From contig JAPOSZ010000014.1 in NCBI GenBank assembly GCA_026709415.1, positions 177,508 to 241,507 on the forward strand: 64,000 nt of DNA, written 5' to 3'. The notes beneath the pieces were generated by a model. The model was not told where the DNA came from. It did not search any database and was given only the letters and a program-made list of their open reading frames with translations. A program made the position numbers and the translations under genes. The stretch's first letter is position 1; every line of letters begins with the position of its first letter. Source of the stretch: Flavobacteriaceae bacterium. GTDB taxonomy: Bacteria; Bacteroidota; Bacteroidia; Flavobacteriales; Flavobacteriaceae. This document shows, piece by piece, positions 26,809 through 36,771 of this stretch.

Positions 26809-29800
26809 ATGAAATCATCTTTAATCCTTTGGACTCTTTCTTTTTTAGTCATCATTCCTGTGTTTTCTCAAGACGAAGGGACCAAATTATTACGTCAACC
26901 AAGCATTCATCAGGATTTGGTTGTTTTTGTCTATGCCAATGACCTGTGGCTGGCAACTATAGACCAAAAGGATCGACCCAAACGATTGACATCAAACAAA
27001 GGGGCAGAATCTAATCCTCACTTTTCACCTGATGGAAAGTGGATCGCTTTTACTGGTCAATATGAGGGGAATAGTGATGTTTATCTCCTTTCGATTGATG
27101 GAGGGGAGCCTCACCGTTTGACCTACCATCCAAGTGCTGATATTGTGCAAGGTTGGACTCCTGATAATGAAATATTGTTTCGATCCTCGCGCGAAGCTCG
27201 CCCAACTCAAACCAATAAATTTTTCATTGTTTCCATCAACGGTGGATTGCCCCAATCATTACCCATAGACAGAGCCGCCTATGGAGAAATTTCACCCGAT
27301 GGAAAGTCGCTGGCTTATACGCCTATTACCTCTTGGGATCCTGAATGGCGAAATTATCGAGGTGGACAAGCCATGCCCGTATGGATTGTTGATCTCAACA
27401 CCTTGGAACTAATACGCACGCCACAACCGACAAAAGAAAGACACTTGAACCCCGTTTGGATAGGCAATGATGTCTACTATCTATCTGAAAGGGACTATGC
27501 TAGCAATATTTGGAAATTTTCCCCAAATACAGGCCAAGAAAAACAAATCACTTTCCATAAAAAATTCGATGTCAAAAGCCTCGATAGCGATGCCAATCAG
27601 ATTGTTTATGAACAAGGTGGCGATTTACATGTGATCAATATCGAAAATGGGGATTATAAAAAATTAGTGATTCAAATTTTAGGTGATATGAATTTTTCTA
27701 GGCCTCGTTGGGAATCAGTTCCTTCACAACAATTGACCAACGCAAAGCTTTCTCCAAAAGGAAAAAGAGCCTTATTTGAATACAGAGGAGAGATCTTTAG
27801 TGTCCCTAAAGAGGAAGGTAGCTGGCGAAACTTGACGAATAGTTCATCATCTGCCGAGCGATTCCCTATTTGGTCTCCCAAGGGAGATCGTATTGCGTGG
27901 TTTTCGGATAGAAGTGGCGAGTATACGATGGTCATTGGGGATCAGTACGGTAAGGAATTAATGAATATTTCGATACCTAATCCAACATTTTATTTCAGAC
28001 CAGCATGGTCTCCCGATGGAAACTATATCGCTTTTACTGATACGCATTATAACATGATTGTGTTGAGTATCAATAGTCAATCGACCCGCGTCATTGACTC
28101 CGATTTATATGCTCATCCAAATCGAACCATGAATCCCGTTTGGTCACCAGATAGCAAATGGATTGCTTATGCCAAGCAACAACGCAATCATTTTAAAGCG
28201 ATCTATGCCTACAATATGGTTTCCAAGTCCATACTTCAAATAACGGATCCATTGGCTGATGCCATTTCACCTGTTTGGAGTGATGATGGTAAGTTTTTGT
28301 ACACATTGGTCAGTACCAATTATGGCTTGAATTCCGGATGGCTGGACATGAGCTCCTATGATCCAGAGATGACTCGTAACTTATATGCCATCAGTCTTTC
28401 CAAAGATCAGACGTCTCCGACACTTCCTAAAATGGATGAAGAAAAAATAGAGAGTAAAAAAGAGGATAAAGAAGATGATGATAAGAAAGAGGAATCTCCT
28501 GCCGTTATTATTGATCAAGATGGGCTTTTTGACCGGGCAATTCCCTTAGATATTGAAGCAGGAAACTATATGGGACTGCTTGAAGGACCAGAGGATACCA
28601 TTTTTCTTTTCAAAAGAGAAGATGATGGAATATCCCTTGTCAAATATGAAATAGACAGTGATAAATCTTCAACTTATTTAACCAACGTAAACACAGCCAC
28701 CACTTCATTTGATCGAAAAAACATTTTGTATCGAAGTGGATTTAGTTGGAAAATTGTTTCTACAAAATCAGTTTCAAGTAGTAGCAAGTCATTGACATTA
28801 GGAATCCAAATGAAGGTGGATCCGAGAGCTGAATATCACCAAATCTTTAAAGAGGGTTGGCGCTTTAAACGAGATTTTTTATATATTGATAACACACACG
28901 GGGCTCCTTGGGATACCATTTATCAGTGGTATTCACCATGGATTGATCATGTACGTCATCGGACAGATCTGAACTATGTTATCGATATTTTAAGTGGAGA
29001 AGTTGCCGTTGGACACTCCTATGTTTCAGGAGGTGATATGCCAAATATTGATTTTGTTCCTGTTGGCTTACTTGGCTGTGATTTTATGGTTGATCAGGAT
29101 CATTATAAAATATCAAAAATATACAAAGGGGAACGTTGGAACCCTGGAATTCAATCGCCCTTAGGTTTGCTAGGTATCGACGTTAAAGAGGGCGACTATT
29201 TACTTTCAATAAATGGCCGTGAGTTGACAGCCAGTATAAATCCCTATCAACTTTTGGAGCAAACAGCCAATAGAACAATTTATATTGAGGTTAGTTCAAG
29301 TCTGGACCCCAAAGACATTCGAAAAGTCATTGTCAAACCGGTTCGAAGCGAACTAGCGTTAAGAACCATTGATTGGATCGAAAATAATCGTCGAAAGGTC
29401 GATGAGTTATCTCAAGGAAAACTGGCTTATGTCTATGTGCCCAACACATCAAGAAATGGATTTAATTCTTTTAATCGATACTATTTTTCACAACAAGACA
29501 AAAAAGGAGTGATTATCGATGAACGGAATAATGGTGGTGGTTCTGCGGCAGATTATATGATCGACATCATGTCCAGAGAACCGATTGGATATTTCAACAG
29601 TAAAACTAGCGATCGAACACCTTGGACGGCTCCATTAGCTGGTATCTGGGGACCAAAAGTGATGCTCATCAATGAACGGGCTGGTTCAGGAGGGGATCTT
29701 TTGCCCTATATGTTTAAACTCAAAAACCTTGGACCATTGGTTGGCACTAGAACCTGGGGAGGACTTGTTGGCACATGGGATACCCCAAGTTTTATCGATG

Positions 29801-30078
29801 GTGGACGCATGGTCGCGCCCAGGGGAGGATTTTTTAATCTCGATGGACAATGGGCTGTGGAAGGGGAAGGAATTGCTCCCGATATTGAAGTGATCCAAGA
29901 TCCCGTTCAAACCATCAAAGGACAAGATCCACAGCTAGAAGCTGGCGTCCGCGAAGCTTTAAAATTATTGGAAACAGAAGAGTTTCAATGGCAACAAGAA
30001 CCCGAGCCTCCGGTTCGATGGAAGCGTCCAGAAGGGTTTGAAATTAAAGAGGAGGCATCTACAGTCCATTTGGATTAG
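26809..30078 (+). CDS. Tricorn-like S41 family peptidase
   Basis: A large exported protease of 1089 residues that probably degrades peptides in the periplasm. A signal peptide (MKSSLILWTLSFLVIIPVFSQ) precedes WD40/TolB-like beta-propeller repeats (NPHFSPDGKWIAFTG, RPAWSPDGNYIAFTD, NPVWSPDSKWIAYAK; about 35-530). An acidic KE-rich linker follows (EEKIESKKEDKEDDDKKEES, about 545-570), then a core domain, a PDZ-like segment (LGIDVKEGDYLLSINGRELT, about 790-810) and the C-terminal S41 catalytic domain. The nucleophile is the Ser in NERAGSGGDLLPYMF (about 965). This is the tricorn protease homologue order. The start is ATG 26809 because it opens the signal peptide. Confidence 0.9.
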   Translation: MKSSLILWTLSFLVIIPVFSQDEGTKLLRQPSIHQDLVVFVYANDLWLATIDQKDRPKRLTSNKGAESNPHFSPDGKWIAFTGQYEGNSDVYLLSIDGGEPHRLTYHPSADIVQGWTPDNEILFRSSREARPTQTNKFFIVSINGGLPQSLPIDRAAYGEISPDGKSLAYTPITSWDPEWRNYRGGQAMPVWIVDLNTLELIRTPQPTKERHLNPVWIGNDVYYLSERDYASNIWKFSPNTGQEKQITFHKKFDVKSLDSDANQIVYEQGGDLHVINIENGDYKKLVIQILGDMNFSRPRWESVPSQQLTNAKLSPKGKRALFEYRGEIFSVPKEEGSWRNLTNSSSSAERFPIWSPKGDRIAWFSDRSGEYTMVIGDQYGKELMNISIPNPTFYFRPAWSPDGNYIAFTDTHYNMIVLSINSQSTRVIDSDLYAHPNRTMNPVWSPDSKWIAYAKQQRNHFKAIYAYNMVSKSILQITDPLADAISPVWSDDGKFLYTLVSTNYGLNSGWLDMSSYDPEMTRNLYAISLSKDQTSPTLPKMDEEKIESKKEDKEDDDKKEESPAVIIDQDGLFDRAIPLDIEAGNYMGLLEGPEDTIFLFKREDDGISLVKYEIDSDKSSTYLTNVNTATTSFDRKNILYRSGFSWKIVSTKSVSSSSKSLTLGIQMKVDPRAEYHQIFKEGWRFKRDFLYIDNTHGAPWDTIYQWYSPWIDHVRHRTDLNYVIDILSGEVAVGHSYVSGGDMPNIDFVPVGLLGCDFMVDQDHYKISKIYKGERWNPGIQSPLGLLGIDVKEGDYLLSINGRELTASINPYQLLEQTANRTIYIEVSSSLDPKDIRKVIVKPVRSELALRTIDWIENNRRKVDELSQGKLAYVYVPNTSRNGFNSFNRYYFSQQDKKGVIIDERNNGGGSAADYMIDIMSREPIGYFNSKTSDRTPWTAPLAGIWGPKVMLINERAGSGGDLLPYMFKLKNLGPLVGTRTWGGLVGTWDTPSFIDGGRMVAPRGGFFNLDGQWAVEGEGIAPDIEVIQDPVQTIKGQDPQLEAGVREALKLLETEEFQWQQEPEPPVRWKRPEGFEIKEEASTVHLD

Positions 30079-30185
30079 AAATTCATCCACAAGTAGATAA
30101 GTTTTGAATGGCACGACATGAGATGATGAGTGATAGAGCACTGTTTGAAAATCTCATGATTTAATCTCTGCTTTTGAAATCTGAA

Positions 30186-30214
30186 TTTGTAATCTGTTGG
30201 GATGATTATATTTG
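30186..30214 (+). promoter_or_regulatory. Promoter of the MerC-domain gene
   Basis: TTTG at 30186-30189 and TATATTTG at 30207-30214, separated by 17 bases, fit the Bacteroidota -33/-7 pattern (the spacing is slightly short). The start codon is 56 bases downstream. Confidence 0.5.
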
Positions 30215-30269
30215 CCACGTACAATGAAGTTTTGTGTCTCATGGACCAGTATCTAAGCAACTAATCGAG

Positions 30270-30677
30270 ATGAATTTTTTAAAGTTAACCCATAAACGCT
30301 CTGATGTATTGGGCGTGCTTTCAAGTTCATTTTGCTTGATCCATTGTTTAATCACCCCATTTATTTTTATTGCTCAAGTGGAGATGCAATCTTATTTTGA
30401 TGGGTGGCCCTTTTGGTGGACCATGATGAGTTTTATCTTCATCACACTTTCTTTTTTAGCTGTTTACTTTTCCACTAAAAACACATCAAAAAAAAATATT
30501 AGGCCATTCTTTTGGACTTTTTGGGGGATTCTTTCAATAGTGACCATCAATGAAGAGATTGAGTGGTATCATATTCCTGAAGTGTTCAGTTACGCTGCTG
30601 CTGGAGCCCTTATTTTAACTCATTTTTATAGTCTGAAATATTGTCGATGCAAAGACCCCACATGCTGCTCAAAGTAG
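30270..30677 (+). CDS. MerC-domain inner-membrane protein
   Basis: A small integral membrane protein of 135 residues with about four hydrophobic segments. The first contains the MerC Cys pair (SSFCLIHCLITPF, C22 and C26), and the tail is Cys-rich (YCRCKDPTCC), suggesting metal binding at the membrane. MerC proteins carry Hg(II) in mercury operons, but the Bacteroidota copies mostly stand alone, as this one does: no merA, merR or merT is near. Its physiological metal or role is therefore unknown. Start: ATG 30270 is preferred to TTG/GTG starts upstream (30234) because the family begins with this segment and a promoter sits just before it. Confidence 0.75.
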   Translation: MNFLKLTHKRSDVLGVLSSSFCLIHCLITPFIFIAQVEMQSYFDGWPFWWTMMSFIFITLSFLAVYFSTKNTSKKNIRPFFWTFWGILSIVTINEEIEWYHIPEVFSYAAAGALILTHFYSLKYCRCKDPTCCSK

Positions 30678-30783
30678 GCCATAGTTCATTGATTTGGCTC
30701 TTGAGTTATTGAGAGATTTGGGTTTTGTTCGGATGAGAAATATAATCAGTTTTGGAAAACCCAAGTAGTTCTTTATAGTTTTT

Positions 30784-32034
30784 TTATTGAGGAATGGTTT
30801 TATCGTATTCAATCATCGATAATCGAATCAGTTGTTCTACTTCTTTATTGAATCCAAACAAATCATTTGACTCAAATAATAATTGGAGTGCTTTATTCCA
30901 TTGTTCTAATTCAATCCAAATATTGGCACAATAGATCCACTTCGAAACTTTTGGTTTAGTAAATAGCAAATAAGTTTCAAGACACATATCAATTTTTTCT
31001 ATATCCTGGAAGTGGGCATAAACTTGAGTACATAGTTTCCACAAGCTTGGATTCTGCGATTCGAATTTGCAGTAATTTTCTATGTGATCTAGCGCTCTGT
31101 CATAAAGCTTTTCATCGATTAAGAATCGGAGCAAATCTTTCCAATTATCATCATTATGAGAGCCCGATTTAATGGGCAAACTAAAGTATTTATATGCTTT
31201 CCATTTTTGAGAAAGTCCCAGATAGCAATGGCCAATTTTTCTATGAATGGAGTGAGGTTTACATCCCAAGTCTAAAGCTTTTTCAAAGGCCAAGATGGCA
31301 GACTGATAATCTTTTGATTTTTGGAGGATGGATCCTTTTCTTTTATATGACTTACAATGATTGGGTTTTAATCGAATGGCATGCTCGATGGTTTGAAGAG
31401 CCAAATCGTGTTCCTGAACTAGAGACAGTAGTTTCGACAAACTTTGCCACCCTTGAACATGACCAGGATTGGCTTCTAAAAATGAGGTGATATCGGTGAT
31501 GGCTTGATCTATCTTATCATTGATTATTTGACAATAGATGTATTTTTCTAGGAGATCTGTATCAGATGGATTTCCTATTAAACTATCAAATAAAAAAGAT
31601 TGAGCATTTTGATAATCTTCGTTTCGAAAATACTCCAGTCCTAAGTTAATGGTGGCTTCATATTTTACATCAGGATTTGTTGAATCCAATAATTTGCTCA
31701 ATAGCTCGACACATTCCCGTTTTTTATTTCGAAAAGAAAAAATAATGGCGAGTTGCAACTGGTATTGTTCATCTCTAGGGGATAGATGAATCAAGTGTTT
31801 AATCAATGATTCCGCTTGCTCAAATTTTTGTTGCTCCATCAGAACATCTGTTTTTATTACGAGCAAATCTTCATTGTTGGGGTGTTGATTCAAGCCATAT
31901 TTGAGTACAGTAAGTGTTGTGATATAATCTCCTAGGTTGAGATAATGAATGGCTATTTTTTCAAATTCTGAAACATCAAAGTAATAAAGCTCACGCGTTT
32001 TAAGCATTTTATCAAATCGTTCAACCACGTTCAT
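30784..32034 (-). CDS. TPR-repeat protein
   Basis: A 416-residue all-helical protein without signal peptide, made of about ten tetratricopeptide repeats; clear ones read DYITTLTVLKYGLNQHPNNED, QEHDLALQTIEHAIRLKPNHC and DYQSAILAFEKALDLGCKPH. TPR proteins are scaffolds for protein contacts; no catalytic domain is present. The start is ATG 32034 (MNVVERFDKML); an 11-codon extension to 32067 is open but lacks support. It is 95 bp downstream of the class III aminotransferase, at the end of the rel-fur-purA cluster. No specific role can be assigned. Confidence 0.8.
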   Translation of the reverse strand: MNVVERFDKMLKTRELYYFDVSEFEKIAIHYLNLGDYITTLTVLKYGLNQHPNNEDLLVIKTDVLMEQQKFEQAESLIKHLIHLSPRDEQYQLQLAIIFSFRNKKRECVELLSKLLDSTNPDVKYEATINLGLEYFRNEDYQNAQSFLFDSLIGNPSDTDLLEKYIYCQIINDKIDQAITDITSFLEANPGHVQGWQSLSKLLSLVQEHDLALQTIEHAIRLKPNHCKSYKRKGSILQKSKDYQSAILAFEKALDLGCKPHSIHRKIGHCYLGLSQKWKAYKYFSLPIKSGSHNDDNWKDLLRFLIDEKLYDRALDHIENYCKFESQNPSLWKLCTQVYAHFQDIEKIDMCLETYLLFTKPKVSKWIYCANIWIELEQWNKALQLLFESNDLFGFNKEVEQLIRLSMIEYDKTIPQ

Positions 32035-32129
32035 AAAATCAATTCTTAATCCAACAATTAATCCCAAATATATTATCTAAAATCAAAAGTTTTAAAATCG
32101 ATGGACAAAAGAATTAAACAGGTTTGGTA

Positions 32130-33314
32130 TTATAATTTATCCAAGCATTGGAGAATAATTCTACACCCAATGATGATGTCTTGTCTAGGTATAATCAAGG
32201 ATGGAGTAATCCGTACGGCGGATTTTTCCCACAATAATCCAAATGTGATCAACCGATGTTCAAGGCAAAGTCTCATTAGTTTTTGAGCCTTCTTTGCCGA
32301 GGGTAAAATAAGTGCTAACATTAATCCCCGGCCACGTATTTCTTTGATTTTTTCATGTATAAGTAAACTTCGAAATAGCCGTTCTTTTTTTTGAGTGAGA
32401 TTAGTTTTAATTAATGTTTGAATTATCTCGAGAGTTTTTAAGGCACTAGCCATCACCACTGGATGCCCCCCAAAAGTTGTAATATGTCCTAAAGGTGGTT
32501 CATTAGCCAATTGGTCCATGAGTTTTTTAGAAGCCGTAAATCCACCAACAGGTAATCCAGATGCCATGGATTTACCGATGACTAAAATATCAGGAACCAC
32601 ATCGAACTGTTCAAATCCAAATAGTGTGCCGAGACGACCAAATCCAGTTTGAATTTCATCCAGAATCAAAAGAGCCCCTTTTTCATGACAACGCTCACCG
32701 ACTTTTTTCAAATAATCCTTTTGAGGCACAATAAAACCGGCGCCCCCTTGAATCGTTTCTAAAACTACGGCTGCCGTTTTGGTTGTTATTTCCCTGAGAT
32801 CTTCAAAATCATTGAAGCGAATTTGTTGGTTTCCTGGAATGAGCGGTCTGAATGGATTTCTATTTTCAGATTGACCTAGTATGCTCAATGATCCTTGTGA
32901 AGACCCATGATAGCCATGCTTGGCCGATATGATTTGACTTCGGTGGGTGGCCTTTTTGGCCAATTTAATGGCCCCTTCCATGGCTTCTGTCCCCGAATTA
33001 GTCGGATAGAACTTTTGATGGGTTTCAGGCAGACTATCAATGAGTAGCTTAGCATAAGAAACAACGGGTTTTTGTATCAATTCTCCATAGACCATGATGT
33101 GATTATGTAATCGGAGTTGTTTGTAAATGGCTCGATTGATTTTTGGGTGTGAGTGTCCTAAATTACAAGCCGAAACTCCAGATACAAAATCCAAATAAGA
33201 ATTCCCCCTTTTATCATACAAATACGTCCCTTTGGCTTTTAGAATTTCAAGTCCTAAAGGAATGGGGGTAGTTTTGGCTAAGTATTGATGAAATGCTTGA
33301 GCTAACTCACTCAT
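32130..33314 (-). CDS. Class III aminotransferase (PLP-dependent, ornithine/aspartate type)
   Basis: A 394-residue fold-type I PLP enzyme of the acetylornithine/GABA aminotransferase family. Visible motifs are the N-terminal YLYDKRGNSYLDFVSGVSA, the phosphate site TNSGTEAMEGAIKLAKKAT (about 104-122), the cofactor Asp in ALLILDEIQTGFGR, and the Schiff-base Lys in DILVIGKSMASGLP (about 247). Substrate cannot be settled from sequence. Its ATG overlaps the stop of the OstA-like gene (ATGA), so the two are translated together at the end of the rel-fur-purA operon. Confidence 0.88.
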   Translation of the reverse strand: MSELAQAFHQYLAKTTPIPLGLEILKAKGTYLYDKRGNSYLDFVSGVSACNLGHSHPKINRAIYKQLRLHNHIMVYGELIQKPVVSYAKLLIDSLPETHQKFYPTNSGTEAMEGAIKLAKKATHRSQIISAKHGYHGSSQGSLSILGQSENRNPFRPLIPGNQQIRFNDFEDLREITTKTAAVVLETIQGGAGFIVPQKDYLKKVGERCHEKGALLILDEIQTGFGRLGTLFGFEQFDVVPDILVIGKSMASGLPVGGFTASKKLMDQLANEPPLGHITTFGGHPVVMASALKTLEIIQTLIKTNLTQKKERLFRSLLIHEKIKEIRGRGLMLALILPSAKKAQKLMRLCLEHRLITFGLLWEKSAVRITPSLIIPRQDIIIGCRIILQCLDKL

Positions 33315-34999
33315 TGTTCATTCTCGGGCTTTTCTGTTGGTTCTTCATCTTCTCGGATGAAAGAAATGGGTTGAATGATTTGAAACTGAAATTCATTATC
33401 TGATGGGCTGAACAAATCATCGATATTGGTTGGTTTTTCTAAAATTCGGTATGAAAAACCTTCTAAAATGCGTTCATTGGGATCCAAATCAACTTCTGGA
33501 TAAACCTTTCCATCGGGTTGTCCTAAAAATTTGATGCTCACCACCTGACCTAATTCAAATTCCACTCGCATGGCACTACATGATGTTTTGTCAATGCCAA
33601 TAAGTTCCAGTGATTCATCACTATAGAGATAATAAATCATCATGGTGTTTTTTGTGATGTCTAAAGAATTAAGTTTACCCTCATCAAAATCCCCTCGGAG
33701 TTTGGCCCCACTGATTTGGTTATATCCATCATCACTTAGGGAATCTTTTTCAATTATCAACACATTACCATCGATATGCAATGAATCGAGTTTTCTAGTA
33801 TTGGGATTTGAAAGTAGCTTGATGATATCACCCGTCATCTGTGTTTTATCGAACCACATGACAGGATTTGTATTGGTTCGGTCTTGTTCTGTCATGATTT
33901 GCAATTGTTTTTTAGTGGGAGGACGTTTTAGTAATTTGGTCAATCCACTAGTTTCATCGATATATAGCGAATCGGATTTTCCTTGAATATCGCTTTTAAA
34001 CAGTCGCACATCATAAAAGGCTCTAAAAATTCTATTTTCTTCAGGTCCCGTGACAATCAATGTATCACCATGGATGTATAAAGAGTCATTATCAAAAATA
34101 TTGGTTGCCAATGCTCTGTTGGTAATGATAGCCGAATCTCTGGCTTTAAAAATCTCACCGTAATGCCCCTCAATTATGGAACGATTGATGGTATCGATTA
34201 ATTTAATGTTACTAGTTGCTGCGGCATATTGGCTTGGATTATCAAAATATAAACTATCACCATAAATGATTTTATTGTCGTAATGTATAACAGCATTTTG
34301 TTTAAATATACCTGTATCAGCGTCCATGTCATAAAACCCTCTTTCACTTTGAATCAAATAATCTTGACCCAAAATTTCGGTTGGTCCGTATAAAAAAGCA
34401 TGGTTGATTTCAGTGAAGTAATCTAATCTTTCAGAATTAATCGTGTAACTTGGATTTTCAATCACTACATCAGATAAAAAACGATACTTTTTTTCATCGA
34501 CATAATATATCCCTTGTTGACTAGTCAAGGTGTTGACACTATCAACAATGACCCCTTGGGTATTGTAATAGACTTGATTTTCAATACGATCTAGCTCCAG
34601 AGTGTTGGTTTTTAAATCCATGTCAGTGCGTACCAAATGCACCGAACCGTATGCTTTGGCTATGCGAGTATTTCCACTGTAGTCTAACCGTTGACTAGTC
34701 ATGGTAATGCTATCTCCTTGAGTAAACACGACATCGCCACGTGCATTGAAATTATTCTGCTCTGGATAGAAAATGGCATAATCCGAAATGATTAATGCTC
34801 CTTGATGAAATAAATGGACTCGTTTCGTTTCTGACCGATTAAGGATGGTGGCTCCTGGATAAATTGTTTCATTCCTTGAGGCAGATCCTGCTTGTTGTAT
34901 TTCAATAATTTTCGGACTTTCTTGAGACCAAGATTCGCAAATGATTAATAGGCATAGTACATTGAAAATGTATTGAAAGATCGAAATTGGTTTTCCCAT
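33311..34999 (-). CDS. OstA-like (LptA/LptD N-terminal domain) periplasmic protein
   Basis: A 562-residue exported protein with an N-terminal signal (about 1-25) and a long beta-jellyroll of OstA/LptA-type repeats: FNARGDVVFTQGDSITMTSQRLDY, AKAYGSVHLVRTDMDLKTNTL, RFLSDVVIENPSYTINSERLDY. LptA-type domains chaperone lipopolysaccharide across the periplasm to LptD; in Bacteroidota this large OstA-like protein is assumed to serve the same pathway. The start (34999) touches the stop of purA (35000), and its end overlaps the aminotransferase start by four bases. It ends in an acidic tail (EDEEPTEKPENEQ). Confidence 0.85.
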   Translation of the reverse strand: MGKPISIFQYIFNVLCLLIICESWSQESPKIIEIQQAGSASRNETIYPGATILNRSETKRVHLFHQGALIISDYAIFYPEQNNFNARGDVVFTQGDSITMTSQRLDYSGNTRIAKAYGSVHLVRTDMDLKTNTLELDRIENQVYYNTQGVIVDSVNTLTSQQGIYYVDEKKYRFLSDVVIENPSYTINSERLDYFTEINHAFLYGPTEILGQDYLIQSERGFYDMDADTGIFKQNAVIHYDNKIIYGDSLYFDNPSQYAAATSNIKLIDTINRSIIEGHYGEIFKARDSAIITNRALATNIFDNDSLYIHGDTLIVTGPEENRIFRAFYDVRLFKSDIQGKSDSLYIDETSGLTKLLKRPPTKKQLQIMTEQDRTNTNPVMWFDKTQMTGDIIKLLSNPNTRKLDSLHIDGNVLIIEKDSLSDDGYNQISGAKLRGDFDEGKLNSLDITKNTMMIYYLYSDESLELIGIDKTSCSAMRVEFELGQVVSIKFLGQPDGKVYPEVDLDPNERILEGFSYRILEKPTNIDDLFSPSDNEFQFQIIQPISFIREDEEPTEKPENEQ

Positions 35000-36271
35000 T
35001 TATTCATAAATGGTTTGAGATCGGTCTGGACCAACCGATATGATATGGACGGGAATGGTTAAATAATTTTCAATAAAATGGAGGTATTTATGAAATGGTT
35101 TTGGTAGGTTTTTTTTATTCTTTATACCACTAATGTCCTGTTGCCAACCTTCAAATTCTTTTAATTGAGGTCTAAGTTTTCTTTGATTTAAATCGTATGG
35201 AAAATGTTTGGTCACGGAGCCGTTGATAGTGTACTGCCAGCAGACTTGAAATTTGTCCAGACCGGATAAAACATCCCCTTTGGTTAATATCAAATGGGAG
35301 ACGCCATTGAGTTCAACAGCATATTTCAGAGCTACTAAATCTAGCCAGCCACATCTTCTTTGTCGACCTGTTGTGGCACCAATTTCGTTGCCGTTTTTGA
35401 GCAAAAAAGTAGCATGATGATCAAATATTTCGGTTGGAAAAGGGCCTTTCCCAACCCGTGTGGTATAGGCTTTCGAAATGCCATAGACATGATGGATTGA
35501 TCGAGGTGAAATTCCAAGACCAATACATGCCCCCGCTGAAGTGGTTGAAGAAGAAGTCACATAAGGATAGGTTCCAAAGTCAATATCTAGTAGTGTTCCT
35601 TGAGCTCCTTCCGCTAAAATCTTTTGATTTTTTGAAATCGCATTTTGTAGAAAAGCCAAACTATTGACAACGGAACTTTTTCTTAGTATTTCTAATTTTT
35701 CAAAAAATAAATTTTGCTCTAGATCAAAATCAAAATCTGTTTCTATGGGATACAAATTCAACAAATCAAAATGTTTATCAACGATCGCTTGGTACCGTTG
35801 ATCCCAATCGGATTTAAATAAATCGCCAACTCTCAATCCATTTCTCCCTGTTTTGTCCATGTATGCAGGACCGATTCCTTTCAGGGTGGAACCAATTTTT
35901 GATTTTCCTTTTAACACTTCAGAAGCCTTGTCCAATAAACGATGTGTTGGTAAAATCAAATGAGCTTTGTTCGATACAAATAATCGGGAATTCAATTCCT
36001 CTGCATCCATATTAAGTTGCTTCAATTCGCTATCAAAAACGATGGGGTCAATCACAACACCATTGCCGATTAAATTTTTTATGTTTTTATGAAAAATTCC
36101 GGAGGGTATGGTATGTAGAATATGTTTTTTCCCATCAAATTCCAAAGAATGTCCCGCATTTGGACCACCTTGAAATCGAGCGATGATATCGTAACGAGAA
36201 CTAAGGCAATCGACAATTTTACCTTTTCCTTCATCTCCCCATTGGAGACCAAGTAACACATCAACTGGCAT
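35000..36271 (-). CDS. purA: Adenylosuccinate synthetase
   Basis: PurA couples GTP hydrolysis to join IMP and aspartate, the first committed step to AMP. The 423-residue sequence carries the P-loop-like WGDEGKGKIVD (about 10-20), GGPNAGHSLEFDGKKH, IGNGVVIDP, STLKGIGPAYMDK and the GTP/Asp site TTGRQRRCGWLDLVALKYA. All key positions look intact. It starts at ATG 36271, 13 bp after the fur-like gene, and abuts the OstA-like gene with no gap. Placement next to a rel/spoT homologue is common in this phylum; (p)ppGpp is known to inhibit PurA in other bacteria. Confidence 0.97.
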   Translation of the reverse strand: MPVDVLLGLQWGDEGKGKIVDCLSSRYDIIARFQGGPNAGHSLEFDGKKHILHTIPSGIFHKNIKNLIGNGVVIDPIVFDSELKQLNMDAEELNSRLFVSNKAHLILPTHRLLDKASEVLKGKSKIGSTLKGIGPAYMDKTGRNGLRVGDLFKSDWDQRYQAIVDKHFDLLNLYPIETDFDFDLEQNLFFEKLEILRKSSVVNSLAFLQNAISKNQKILAEGAQGTLLDIDFGTYPYVTSSSTTSAGACIGLGISPRSIHHVYGISKAYTTRVGKGPFPTEIFDHHATFLLKNGNEIGATTGRQRRCGWLDLVALKYAVELNGVSHLILTKGDVLSGLDKFQVCWQYTINGSVTKHFPYDLNQRKLRPQLKEFEGWQQDISGIKNKKNLPKPFHKYLHFIENYLTIPVHIISVGPDRSQTIYE

Positions 36272-36284
36272 TTAAATCGGTGAA

Positions 36285-36761
36285 TTAAGATTTCTTTTTG
36301 GTGCCGTAAAAGTACAATGTGTGATCATGTATATCAATATCAAATACTTTTTCAATGGTCTTTTTTATTTGACCAATTCGTGGATCACAGAACTCTTTAA
36401 TCTCTCCAGAATCGGTTAAAATGACATGATCGTGTTGCTTATTAAAATATGATTTTTCGTAATAGTTTTGGTTGGAACCAAATTGGTGTCTTCGAATTAA
36501 TCCACACTCTAGCAGCAGGTCTATAGTGTTATAAACCGTAGCGACACTGATGTTGTAGGATTTTGAATCGAGGATTTTATGTAATCTTTCTACTTCAAAA
36601 TGACTGTCCAAAGAATAGATTTCATTTAAGACGTTGAACCGTTCGGGAGTCCTTCGTAATTTTTTTTCTTTCAAATAATCAACAAATACTTCTTTAACAA
36701 TTTGCTGATTTTTGCTTATGAAATCGCGATCACTTCTGACGTTTTCTTTAATGGTTACCAT
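36285..36761 (-). CDS. Fur-family transcriptional regulator
   Basis: A 158-residue winged-helix metal-dependent repressor. The DNA-binding half reads LRRTPERFNVLNEIYSLDSHFEVERLH...ISVATVYNTIDLLLECGLIRRHQFG, close to Fur. The metal half keeps KQHDHVIL and the final HDHTLYFYG, but the usual structural CxxC after the HDH is absent (the sequence has LTDSGE). I recall this form in other Bacteroidota Fur proteins next to rel/purA, so it is probably a lineage trait. It may sense a metal other than iron. ATG 36761 is chosen; the frame is open to 36797, where it would overlap rel by 26 bases. No Fur-box-like site was identified. Confidence 0.85.
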   Translation of the reverse strand: MVTIKENVRSDRDFISKNQQIVKEVFVDYLKEKKLRRTPERFNVLNEIYSLDSHFEVERLHKILDSKSYNISVATVYNTIDLLLECGLIRRHQFGSNQNYYEKSYFNKQHDHVILTDSGEIKEFCDPRIGQIKKTIEKVFDIDIHDHTLYFYGTKKKS

Positions 36762-36771
36762 TTTAAAAATG

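Noticed and set aside
36380..36480. Missing CxxC of the Fur-like protein as a mutation
   Set aside because: Homologues in the same rel-fur-purA setting appear to share the LTDxGE form, so it is probably a subfamily trait.
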